Origin: Pseudomonas sp. Irchel s3f7
GTDB taxonomy: Bacteria > Pseudomonadota > Gammaproteobacteria > Pseudomonadales > Pseudomonadaceae
Assembly: GCF_900187615.1 (NCBI RefSeq)
Contig: NZ_FYDO01000026.1
Location: 1 to 64,000, forward strand
DNA length: 64,000 nucleotides
Reading direction: 5' to 3'
A program made the translations under genes and the position numbers. Positions 1 through 7,546 of this stretch are shown one piece after another. Each line of letters starts with the position of its first letter. The first letter of the stretch is position 1. Under the pieces are notes generated by a model. It saw only the letters and a list, made by a program, of their open reading frames with translations. It did not search any database and was not told the origin of the DNA.

Positions 1-125
1 GGAGTAACTTGTGATGCTGATAATCTGTTGACTAGCAGTCTGACTCCACAAGCACCCACACGAATTGCTTGATTCAGTTGTTAAAGAGCGGTTGGTTAAG
101 ATCTTTCGTCTCAACCGAGGCGCGC
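1..125 (-). promoter_or_regulatory. rRNA operon 5' leader (16S gene lies beyond position 1)
   Basis: Read on the minus strand this is the transcribed leader that precedes 16S rRNA in Pseudomonas. It follows the last of three tandem promoters and contains a boxA antitermination site. The stretch from boxA to position 1 agrees with the leader I recall from Pseudomonas rrn operons, so the 16S 5' end should lie within roughly 100 bases to the left. The rRNA itself is not visible. Confidence 0.85.
78..90 (-). promoter_or_regulatory. boxA antitermination site of the rRNA leader
   Basis: The minus strand reads CGCTCTTTAACAA, one mismatch from the Escherichia coli rrn boxA TGCTCTTTAACAA. In the known system this RNA element loads NusB/NusE to make rRNA transcription resistant to termination. 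Its place just downstream of strong promoters fits that role. Confidence 0.85.
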
Positions 126-153
126 ATTCTACAGCAGCCTCATTTGCTGTCAA
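126..153 (-). promoter_or_regulatory. rRNA promoter, proximal (third of three)
   Basis: On the minus strand -35 TTGACA (153-148) and -10 TAGAAT (131-126) are separated by 16 bp. A GC-rich discriminator (GCGCGCC) follows the -10, the usual signature of ppGpp/growth-rate-controlled stable RNA promoters. Confidence 0.85.
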
Positions 154-235
154 GTGGTTATTTTCAGAAGTTTTCAAGGATTTCCTTAACAACTTCAACC
201 ACTTGCGCTTCAGATCTCTCATCAGCGGGAGGCGA

Positions 236-263
236 ATTCTACAGCGTTACCCGCTGATGTCAA
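236..263 (-). promoter_or_regulatory. rRNA promoter, middle (second of three)
   Basis: On the minus strand -35 TTGACA (263-258) and -10 TAGAAT (241-236) have a 16-bp spacer, the same hexamers and spacing as the proximal promoter 110 bp downstream. Confidence 0.85.
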
Positions 264-381
264 CACCTCTTTTTCAACTTCCTTTTGGCTTCGATGAACT
301 GAAGCAACCTGCTGCCGAAAACTGCGTAACTCTTTGTTTACCAAGGAATTTTCCGTTTCGACTGCGCCGGAAGTGGGGCGA

Positions 382-409
382 ATTATAGACACCTGAGATC
401 TGCCGTCAA
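382..409 (-). promoter_or_regulatory. rRNA promoter, distal (first of three)
   Basis: On the minus strand -35 TTGACG (409-404) and a perfect -10 TATAAT (387-382) are 16 bp apart. The bases upstream of the -35 (about 410-440) are A/T-rich and could act as an UP element. It is the best -10 of the three promoters. Confidence 0.85.
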
Positions 410-458
410 GCACTGATTTTGCTTTTCTATCAATAGCTTGCAGAAAGGACCTGCCTAC

Positions 459-496
459 CCTCTATATAGAGGTGCAAATACGCGCCTCTATATAGA
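459..496. terminator. Inverted repeat between gcdG and the rRNA promoters
   Basis: CCTCTATATAGA occurs at 459-470 and 485-496. Each copy is itself nearly palindromic (459-472 is a perfect 14-bp palindrome), so the pair also forms a 12-bp hairpin with a 12-nt loop. It lies just past the gcdG stop on the minus strand. There is no U-tract, so it could be a weak terminator or a protein-binding site. Confidence 0.4.
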
Positions 497-504
497 AGAC
501 ATAA

Positions 505-1725
505 TCAAAGAACGCCGGACGCTTTGAAAGCAGACACCACCGAAGCATCCATTCCCAGCACCCGCTGTAACACCTCCAGCGTATGCTCACCCAGCAAAGG
601 CGGCGCATTACGGTACTCCACCGGCGTCTCCGACAGACGAATCGGACTCGCTACCTGAGGCACTATTCCGGCCAGCGCATGCGGCAGTTCGATTGCCAAG
701 CCACGCGCCTTGACCTGGGGATCGGCAAACATCTGTGCCAGATCATTGATAGGCCCGCACGGAACACCAGCTTGCTCCAGCTGTGCCACCCATTGCGCCG
801 TAGTCTTGAACACTGTCGCCTGACGTATCAGCGGAATCAGCACTGCCCGGTTAGCCACCCGCAATTTGTTGGTCACAAAGCGCGGGTCGTCTGCCCACTG
901 CGGCTGCCCAGCCACTTCCGCGAACTTGCGGAACTGTCCGTCATTACCCACGGTAAGGATGAAATCACCATCCGCCGTAGGAAAATCCTGATACGGCACG
1001 ATGTTCGGATGAGCATTACCCAAACGTTTTGGCGCATTGCCCGTGGTCAGATAGTTCATCGCCTGGTTGGCCAGGCATGCCACCTGGACGTCGAGCAAGG
1101 CCATATCGATATGCTGACCACCACCATCGTGATCCCGATGCGCAAGCGCCGCCAGGATCGCGACTGTCGAGTAGAGCCCGGTCAGAATGTCCGTCAACGC
1201 GACGCCCACCTTCACCGGTCCTTCACCTTCTTCGCCTTCAGGTCGCCCAGTCAGGCTCATGAGCCCGCCCAACCCCTGGATCATGAAGTCATAACCAGCA
1301 CGCTTGGCATACGGTCCAGTCTGACCAAACCCGGTAATCGAGCAATAGATCAGATCCGGATTGATTGCCTTCAGCGACTCATAGTCCAAACCATAAGCCG
1401 CCAGGCCTCCGACCTTGAAGTTCTCGATCAGGATGTCCGACTTGGCGGCCAGATCACGAACCAGTTTCTGCCCTTCTGGACGCGTGAAGTCGATGGTGAC
1501 CGATTGCTTGTTGCGATTGGCCGACAGGTAGTAGGCGGCCTCGCTGGTGTTCTCGCCATAGGCGTCTTTAAGGAACGGCGGCCCCCAGGCACGCGTGTCA
1601 TCACCGTTGCCCGGGCGCTCGACCTTGATCACTTCGGCGCCAAGGTCGGCCAGGATCTGCCCGGCCCAAGGCCCTGCCAGCACCCGCGATAAATCCAGTA
1701 CCCGTAGATGCGATAGCGCGCCCAT
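505..1725 (-). CDS. gcdG: Succinyl-CoA:glutarate CoA-transferase (CaiB/BaiF family)
   Basis: Class III (CaiB/BaiF) CoA-transferase of 406 residues. The N-terminus has the family start GPWAGQILADLGAEVIKVE, and the segment YDFMIQG near residue 146 supplies the Asp that forms the acyl-anhydride intermediate in this family. In pseudomonads the gene next to gcdH activates glutarate to glutaryl-CoA, so that substrate is inferred from context. The start at 1725 is chosen over an in-frame ATG 15 codons upstream because AGGAG sits just before it and conserved sequence begins there. It lies 13 bp downstream of gcdH and is surely cotranscribed. Confidence 0.88.
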   Translation of the reverse strand: MGALSHLRVLDLSRVLAGPWAGQILADLGAEVIKVERPGNGDDTRAWGPPFLKDAYGENTSEAAYYLSANRNKQSVTIDFTRPEGQKLVRDLAAKSDILIENFKVGGLAAYGLDYESLKAINPDLIYCSITGFGQTGPYAKRAGYDFMIQGLGGLMSLTGRPEGEEGEGPVKVGVALTDILTGLYSTVAILAALAHRDHDGGGQHIDMALLDVQVACLANQAMNYLTTGNAPKRLGNAHPNIVPYQDFPTADGDFILTVGNDGQFRKFAEVAGQPQWADDPRFVTNKLRVANRAVLIPLIRQATVFKTTAQWVAQLEQAGVPCGPINDLAQMFADPQVKARGLAIELPHALAGIVPQVASPIRLSETPVEYRNAPPLLGEHTLEVLQRVLGMDASVVSAFKASGVL

Positions 1726-1738
1726 GGACGTTCTCCTA

Positions 1739-2920
1739 TTAATAGAACGCCTGGAGGCCAGTCTGCGCACGACCCAGGATCAGTGCATGGACGTCGTGCG
1801 TACCTTCGTAGGTGTTCACCACTTCCAGGTTGACCAGGTGACGTGCAACGCCGAACTCATCGGAAATACCATTGCCACCCAGCATGTCACGAGCCATGCG
1901 GGCGATGTCCAGGGACTTGCCGCAAGAGTTGCGCTTCATCATCGAGGTGATTTCGACCGCCGCCGTGCCTTCATCCTTCATACGCCCCAGACGCAGGCAA
2001 CCTTGCAGTGCCATGGTGATCTCGGTCTGCATGTCGGCCAGTTTTTTCTGGATCAACTGAGTAGCGGCCAATGGGCGACCGAACTGTTGACGATCCAGGG
2101 TGTACTGACGAGCGGTGTGCCAGCAGAACTCGGCGGCACCCAATGCACCCCAGGAGATGCCGTAGCGCGCGGAGTTGAGGCAGGTAAAAGGACCTTTCAG
2201 GCCACGGACATCCGGGAAGATGTTCTCTTCCGGAACAAACACGTTATCCATGACGATCTCACCGGTGATCGACGCCCGCAGGCCGACCTTGCCGTGAATC
2301 GCCGGAGCGCTCAGGCCTTTCCAGCCCTTTTCCAGTACGAAGCCACGGATGTCGCCAGCATCGTCCTTGCCCCAGACCACGAACACATCGGCGATCGGGC
2401 TGTTGGTGATCCACATTTTGCTGCCGGTCAGGCTGTAGCCGCCTTCGACTTTGCGTGCACGAGTAATCATCGCGCCCGGGTCGGAACCGTGGTTAGGCTC
2501 GGTCAGACCGAAGCAACCGATCCATTCACCCGACGCCAGTTTCGGCAGGTATTTCTGCTTCTGGGCTTCGGTACCGAATTCATTGATGGGCACCATCACC
2601 AGCGAAGACTGCACGCTCATCATCGAACGATAACCAGAGTCGATACGCTCGACTTCTCGGGCGATCAGGCCGTAGCTGACATAGTTCAGACCGCTGCCGC
2701 CGTATTCCTCCGGGATGGTGGCGCCCAACAGGCCAACTTCGCCCATCTCGCGGAAGATCGCCGGATCGGTCTTCTCATGGCGGAAAGCTTCAAGAATGCG
2801 AGGCGCAAGACTCTGCTGGGCGAATTGCGCAGCGGTGTCGCGAATCATGCGCTCTTCTTCAGTAAGCTGTTGATCCAGCAGCAGTGGATCGATCCAGTTG
2901 AAGCTAGCTTTACCGGCCAT
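1739..2920 (-). CDS. gcdH: Glutaryl-CoA dehydrogenase
   Basis: FAD-dependent acyl-CoA dehydrogenase, 393 residues, normal for the family. It oxidises and decarboxylates glutaryl-CoA to crotonyl-CoA in lysine, 5-aminovalerate and glutarate breakdown. The C-terminal YEGTHDVHALILGR motif carries the catalytic base (Glu about 372), and LGGNGISDEFGV is the usual cofactor-binding region. The glutaryl-CoA subgroup is indicated by overall similarity and by the neighbouring gcdG and divergent LysR gene. Electrons would pass to ETF. It is the first gene of the leftward gcdH-gcdG unit; the 157-bp gap to gcdR must hold both promoters. Confidence 0.93.
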   Translation of the reverse strand: MAGKASFNWIDPLLLDQQLTEEERMIRDTAAQFAQQSLAPRILEAFRHEKTDPAIFREMGEVGLLGATIPEEYGGSGLNYVSYGLIAREVERIDSGYRSMMSVQSSLVMVPINEFGTEAQKQKYLPKLASGEWIGCFGLTEPNHGSDPGAMITRARKVEGGYSLTGSKMWITNSPIADVFVVWGKDDAGDIRGFVLEKGWKGLSAPAIHGKVGLRASITGEIVMDNVFVPEENIFPDVRGLKGPFTCLNSARYGISWGALGAAEFCWHTARQYTLDRQQFGRPLAATQLIQKKLADMQTEITMALQGCLRLGRMKDEGTAAVEITSMMKRNSCGKSLDIARMARDMLGGNGISDEFGVARHLVNLEVVNTYEGTHDVHALILGRAQTGLQAFY

Positions 2921-3077
2921 GAGTGTGTCCTCTCGAAACAGGTCAAATAACGTGGACTGATCCTAGGCCGGGTTCGTCGTCTCGGCAAACGAGGATTTCG
3001 CATACTGTTGTGCTAATTTCTCACTTCGAAACGTCGCAGAAGAGCCTTTATGCGATGCATTAGTGAGGTTGACGTAC

Positions 3078-3977
3078 ATGCGCAGGAAGATTCCCAGTAC
3101 CACCGCCCTGATCAGCTTCGAGGCGGCAGCACGCCATGAAAGCTTTACCAAGGCAGCCCAGGAATTGTCGCTGACCCAAGGGGCGATTTGCCGACAGATC
3201 GCCAGCCTTGAGGAGTTCCTCAGCGTGGAACTGTTCCGACGCTCGAGACGCGGAGTGAAGCTGACGGAGGCCGGACTTTCCTACAGTCGCCGCGTCGCCA
3301 CCCAGCTCGATGCCGTTGAACGAGACACGCTGTCGGTCATGGGCCAGCAGGGCGCCAATGTGATTGAGCTGGCCGTGGTTCCGACCTTCGGCACCCAGTG
3401 GTTGCTGCCGCGCCTCAAGGACTTCCAGCAAAAACACCCTGAGGTGACAGTCAACCTGACCAACCGCACACGCCCGTTTCTGTTTGCAGACACCGAATTC
3501 GACGCGGCAATCTATTTCGGCGATGCAGATTGGTCAGGTACGGAATCCCACAGGTTGATGGGTGAAAATCCGATGCCTGTGTGCAGCCCCAACTTACTGG
3601 GAAAAAAGCCTCTTCTGACGCCCGGCGAAATCGCTGACCTGCCCCTCCTGCAACAAACCACACGCCCTTACGCCTGGCGCCAATGGTTCGACTCTCAACA
3701 CCTGAATGTCCCCCGAGACATGACAGGACCGCGCTACGAACTATTCTCCATGCTTGCCCAAGCAGCCATGCACGACATGGGCATTGCCCTGATCCCGCCG
3801 TTCCTGATTCAGCGTGAACTGGCCGAGAAACGCCTGGTGATTGCCAACCCTCAGGCACTCTCCAGCATTAAGGCCTATTACCTGATGATTCCAGAGCGAA
3901 AGGTCGAATCCGCGTCATTAAGGGCCTTTCGTGACTGGCTGGTAAATCAGGCCCACGGCTACAGCCTAGAAGGATAA
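3078..3977 (+). CDS. gcdR: LysR-type regulator of glutaryl-CoA catabolism
   Basis: LysR-family transcription factor of 299 residues: winged HTH at about residues 5-65 (FEAAARHESFTKAAQELS), then a periplasmic-binding-protein-like effector domain. Divergent from gcdH, the standard layout for a LysR activator and its target. The ATG at 3078 is preferred to the GTG at 3063 because GAGG at 3065-3068 gives proper spacing and the protein then starts MRRKIPSTTAL. The inducer is presumably glutarate or glutaryl-CoA, inferred from neighbours. Confidence 0.85.
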   Translation: MRRKIPSTTALISFEAAARHESFTKAAQELSLTQGAICRQIASLEEFLSVELFRRSRRGVKLTEAGLSYSRRVATQLDAVERDTLSVMGQQGANVIELAVVPTFGTQWLLPRLKDFQQKHPEVTVNLTNRTRPFLFADTEFDAAIYFGDADWSGTESHRLMGENPMPVCSPNLLGKKPLLTPGEIADLPLLQQTTRPYAWRQWFDSQHLNVPRDMTGPRYELFSMLAQAAMHDMGIALIPPFLIQRELAEKRLVIANPQALSSIKAYYLMIPERKVESASLRAFRDWLVNQAHGYSLEG

Positions 3978-4412
3978 AGGCTCGAAGCCATTATCTGACC
4001 TCGTAGTCAGCAAACACAAAGCCCTACAGATATAAGTATTTGTCGCGTAACAGCAAACTGTACTAAGCAGCCGAACAATCGTCCCACAAGCGCCGGTTGA
4101 CGCGGCTTTGCGCCACTATTTTGCGACGATGCCGCATCATTCATACGGCCGATGTGCAAATTATTGAATTTCGCTCAAAATCCTTACAAAGCACGGTCTA
4201 CAAGGGATCGGGCCTGTCGGTTGCGACATTCGGTCACGGGGTGACTTGTAGTTAATTTTCCGTCACCCGTCATAATCCCTTGAAGGGCACAAAGTTCGCC
4301 TGCAAAATGCCGCGCCCCGCCCTGATTTGGCGGGATCGTGCTGATCGGCCGCCCCAGCCGCACCATCCGTAGTGCATGGGTTTACTCAATAAGATCACGC
4401 AGGAGATTTGAC
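3978..4412. other. 435-bp non-coding region upstream of pntAA
   Basis: No gene seen. It holds the presumed pntAA promoter near 4271 and an inverted repeat around it. An isolated CTGTACT occurs at 4058. No clear terminator for gcdR was found. Confidence 0.6.
4236..4276 (+). promoter_or_regulatory. Candidate pntAA promoter with flanking inverted repeat
   Basis: ACGGGGTGAC (4236-4245) and GTCACCCGT (4262-4270) form an inverted repeat separated by 16 bp, immediately followed by a CATAAT -10-like hexamer (4271-4276). A regulator bound here would cover the -35 region. The -35 itself is weak, so this is a prediction. Confidence 0.4.
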
Positions 4413-5534
4413 GTGCACATTGGTGTTCCTCTCGAAACCCAGACCGGTGAAACACGGGTTGCTGCAACCCCGGAAACCATCAAGAAGCTGATCGGCCAGG
4501 GCCATAAGGTCACTGTACAAAGCGGCGCCGGCATTAATGCCAGCGTTGTCGACAGTGCCTATGAAGCGGCAGGCGCAAGCATTGGCAGCGCCAACGATGC
4601 GTTTGGTGCAGAGCTGATTCTCAAAGTTGTCGCCCCCAGTGACAGCGAGCTCGCACTGATCAAGAGCGGCACCATTGTGGTGGGCATGCTCAACCCGTTC
4701 AGCAATGAAACCATCGCAAAAATGGCCGAGTGCGGCATTACTGCCTTCGCTCTGGAAGCGGCGCCTCGTACCTCACGCGCCCAGAGCCTGGACGTGCTGT
4801 CCTCGCAAGCCAACATCGCCGGTTATAAAGCCGTGTTGCTGGCTGCTCACCACTATCCGCGCTTCATGCCAATGCTGATGACCGCTGCGGGCACCGTGAA
4901 AGCGGCGCGCGTGCTGATTCTCGGTGCCGGTGTTGCCGGCTTGCAGGCGATCGCCACGGCCAAACGCCTGGGTGCAGTGATCGAAGCGTCTGACGTGCGT
5001 CCTGCGGTTAAAGAGCAGATCGAATCCCTCGGCGCCAAGTTCGTTGACGTGCCGTACGAGACCGATGAAGAGCGTGAATGCGCCGTCGGTGTCGGCGGTT
5101 ACGCACGCCCTATGCCAGCCAGCTGGATGCAGCGCCAGGCCGCGGCCGTACACGAACGCGCCAAGCAGGCTGACATCGTCATCACTACCGCACTGATTCC
5201 GGGTCGCAAGGCTCCGACGCTGTTGAGCGCGGAAACCGTGTCGCAGATGAAGCCGGGCTCGGTGGTCATCGACCTCGCGGCAGCCCAGGGCGGCAACTGC
5301 CCGCTGACCGTGGCCGATCAGGTGGTCATCGAGAATGGCGTGACCATTGTCGGCCCGACCAACCTGGCCGGCGCGGTGGCGGCTGACGCTTCGGCGCTGT
5401 ATGCCCGCAACCTGCTGGACTTCATGAAACTGTTGTTCGATAAAGAAGGACAACTGGTGATCAACCTTGAAGACGACATCGTCGCCGCGTGCCTGATGTG
5501 CCGCGACGGCCAGATCGTGCGCAAGAACGGCTGA
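4413..5534 (+). CDS. pntAA: NAD(P) transhydrogenase subunit alpha part 1 (NAD-binding, domain I)
   Basis: Soluble NAD(H)-binding domain of the proton-translocating transhydrogenase, 373 residues. It moves hydride between NADH and NADP+ at the inner membrane using the proton gradient. The nucleotide site GAGVAGLQAIATAKR lies at about residues 171-185. The start is a GTG at 4413 with AGGAG 7 bases before it, giving VHIGVPLETQTGETRVAATP, the normal family N-terminus. It is first in a three-gene operon (pntAA-pntAB-pntB) in which the alpha subunit is split in two. Confidence 0.95.
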   Translation: MHIGVPLETQTGETRVAATPETIKKLIGQGHKVTVQSGAGINASVVDSAYEAAGASIGSANDAFGAELILKVVAPSDSELALIKSGTIVVGMLNPFSNETIAKMAECGITAFALEAAPRTSRAQSLDVLSSQANIAGYKAVLLAAHHYPRFMPMLMTAAGTVKAARVLILGAGVAGLQAIATAKRLGAVIEASDVRPAVKEQIESLGAKFVDVPYETDEERECAVGVGGYARPMPASWMQRQAAAVHERAKQADIVITTALIPGRKAPTLLSAETVSQMKPGSVVIDLAAAQGGNCPLTVADQVVIENGVTIVGPTNLAGAVAADASALYARNLLDFMKLLFDKEGQLVINLEDDIVAACLMCRDGQIVRKNG

Positions 5535-5545
5535 GGATAAAAACA

Positions 5546-5899
5546 ATGGAAGACATGCTGATCTCTGACGGTATCTACAACCTGATCATCTTCGTGCTGG
5601 CGATTTATGTCGGTTACCACGTGGTCTGGAACGTGACGCCTGCGCTGCACACCCCGTTGATGGCGGTGACCAACGCGATCTCGGCGATCGTGATCGTCGG
5701 TGCCATGCTGGCAGCGGCTTTGACCGTGACGCCACTGGGCAAGACCATGGGCACTCTGGCTGTGGCCCTGGCCGCGGTGAACGTGTTCGGTGGCTTTTTG
5801 GTCACCCGTCGCATGCTGGAAATGTTCAAGAAGAAAGCGCCAGCAAAAGCGCCGGCCGCCAAGGCTGAAGCAGTCAAGGCTGAGGTGCAGCAAGCATGA
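5546..5899 (+). CDS. pntAB: NAD(P) transhydrogenase subunit alpha part 2 (membrane domain)
   Basis: Small membrane subunit of 117 residues with about three transmembrane helices, forming part of the proton channel (domain II). The C-terminal tail is Ala/Lys-rich, a linker-like tail. Start 5546 has GAGG upstream; a longer reading from 5489 overlaps pntAA and is not conserved. The last codons overlap pntB by 4 bp (ATGA), suggesting coupled translation. Confidence 0.93.
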   Translation: MEDMLISDGIYNLIIFVLAIYVGYHVVWNVTPALHTPLMAVTNAISAIVIVGAMLAAALTVTPLGKTMGTLAVALAAVNVFGGFLVTRRMLEMFKKKAPAKAPAAKAEAVKAEVQQA

Positions 5900-7332
5900 G
5901 CATGAACCTGGTTACGTCCCTGTATTTGATCGCCTCGGTCTGCTTCATCCAGGCGCTCAAGGGCCTTTCGCACCCCACCACGTCGCGTCGCGGCAACCTG
6001 TTCGGCATGCTCGGCATGGGCCTGGCGATCCTCACCACGGTCGGCCTGATCTACAAGCTCGGTGCCGAACTGGCACAGGACGGTATCGTCTACGTGATCG
6101 TCGGCCTGCTGATCGGCGGTACCGCCGGTTCGATCATGGCCAAACGCGTTGAAATGACCAAGATGCCGGAGCTGGTCGCCTTCATGCACAGCATGATCGG
6201 TTTGGCTGCGGTGTTCATCGCCGTGGCTGCCGTGGTCGAGCCACAGTCGCTGGGGATCGTCCATCAGCTCGGCGACGCAATTCCGGCCGGTAATCGCCTG
6301 GAACTGTTCCTCGGCGCGGCCATTGGTGCAATCACCTTCTCCGGTTCGGTGATCGCGTTCGGCAAGCTGTCAGGCAAGTACAAGTTCCGCCTGTTCCAGG
6401 GTGCCCCGGTGCAGTTCACCGGCCAGCACAAGCTGAACCTGCTGCTGGGTCTGGCGACACTGGGCCTGGGCGTGACCTTCATGCTCACCGGCGACTACAC
6501 CGCTTTCGCAGTGATGCTGGCCCTGGCCTTCGTGCTCGGCGTGCTGATCATCATCCCGATCGGTGGCGCCGACATGCCGGTCGTGGTGTCGATGCTCAAC
6601 AGCTACTCCGGTTGGGCGGCAGCGGGTATCGGCTTCTCGCTGAACAACTCGATGCTGATCATCGCCGGTTCGCTGGTGGGTTCGTCCGGTGCGATCCTCT
6701 CGTACATCATGTGCAAGGCGATGAACCGTTCCTTCTTTAATGTGCTGCTCGGTGGCTTCGGCAATACGGCGGATGCGGCCGGCCCGGCGGGTTCGAAAGA
6801 AGCCCGTCCGGTGAAATCCGGTTCGGCTGACGACGCGACCTTCCTGCTGACCAACGCCGACACCGTGATCATCGTTCCGGGCTACGGCCTGGCGGTAGCG
6901 CGGGCACAGCACGCACTGAAAGAACTGACCGAGAAGCTAACTCATCGCGGCGTGACCGTGAAGTACGCGATCCACCCGGTTGCCGGTCGTATGCCGGGCC
7001 ACATGAACGTATTGCTGGCCGAGGCCGAAGTGCCTTACGACCAGGTGTTCGAGATGGAAGACATCAACTCCGAGTTCGGCCAGGCCGACGTGGTATTGGT
7101 ATTGGGCGCCAACGACGTGGTCAACCCGGCCGCCAAGAACGATCCGAAGTCGCCGATTGCCGGCATGCCGATCCTCGAAGCGTTCAAGGCCAAGACCATC
7201 ATCGTCAACAAACGCTCGATGGCCAGCGGTTATGCCGGCCTGGACAACGAACTGTTCTACCTGGATAAAACCATGATGGTGTTCGGCGACGCTAAAAAGG
7301 TCATCGAAGACATGGTCAAAGCCGTCGAGTAA
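5896..7332 (+). CDS. pntB: NAD(P) transhydrogenase subunit beta
   Basis: 478-residue beta subunit: roughly nine transmembrane helices in the N-terminal 270 residues (domain II) and a C-terminal NADP(H)-binding domain III with the signature VPGYGLAVARAQHALKEL. It completes the PntAA/PntAB/PntB enzyme that makes NADPH from NADH. It ends just before a strong intrinsic terminator, closing the operon. Confidence 0.96.
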   Translation: MSMNLVTSLYLIASVCFIQALKGLSHPTTSRRGNLFGMLGMGLAILTTVGLIYKLGAELAQDGIVYVIVGLLIGGTAGSIMAKRVEMTKMPELVAFMHSMIGLAAVFIAVAAVVEPQSLGIVHQLGDAIPAGNRLELFLGAAIGAITFSGSVIAFGKLSGKYKFRLFQGAPVQFTGQHKLNLLLGLATLGLGVTFMLTGDYTAFAVMLALAFVLGVLIIIPIGGADMPVVVSMLNSYSGWAAAGIGFSLNNSMLIIAGSLVGSSGAILSYIMCKAMNRSFFNVLLGGFGNTADAAGPAGSKEARPVKSGSADDATFLLTNADTVIIVPGYGLAVARAQHALKELTEKLTHRGVTVKYAIHPVAGRMPGHMNVLLAEAEVPYDQVFEMEDINSEFGQADVVLVLGANDVVNPAAKNDPKSPIAGMPILEAFKAKTIIVNKRSMASGYAGLDNELFYLDKTMMVFGDAKKVIEDMVKAVE

Positions 7333-7350
7333 TTCTGCGCGGCATACAGA

Positions 7351-7380
7351 ACGCCCCGATTCGTCGGGGCGTTTTTGTTT
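7351..7380 (+). terminator. Intrinsic terminator of the pnt operon
   Basis: ACGCCCCGA and TCGGGGCGT form a 9-bp GC-rich stem with a 4-nt loop, followed by TTTTTGTTT. It begins 18 bp past the pntB stop. Confidence 0.92.
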
Positions 7381-7546
7381 GCGCAAATCGTCGGACAAAA
7401 CTACGCTTTTGTTACCGATCCGGTAATGGTGTTTTGCTCAAAAGGCCCGAAATAGACAGCTCTTTTGCGACCTTGGTAGCGGGACAGGACTCGGCGTAAT
7501 TCACTAGACTGCACGTCCTGTTACTTGTTGCCCGAGATAATAATCC

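Noticed and set aside
65..413. Short open frames on both strands over 65-413
   Set aside because: They cover the three rRNA promoters and boxA, have no ribosome site and no protein-like composition.
583..1692. 369-codon plus-strand open frame opposite gcdG
   Set aside because: Antisense shadow of a high-GC gene: His/Arg/Gln-rich translation, no family similarity, no ribosome site.
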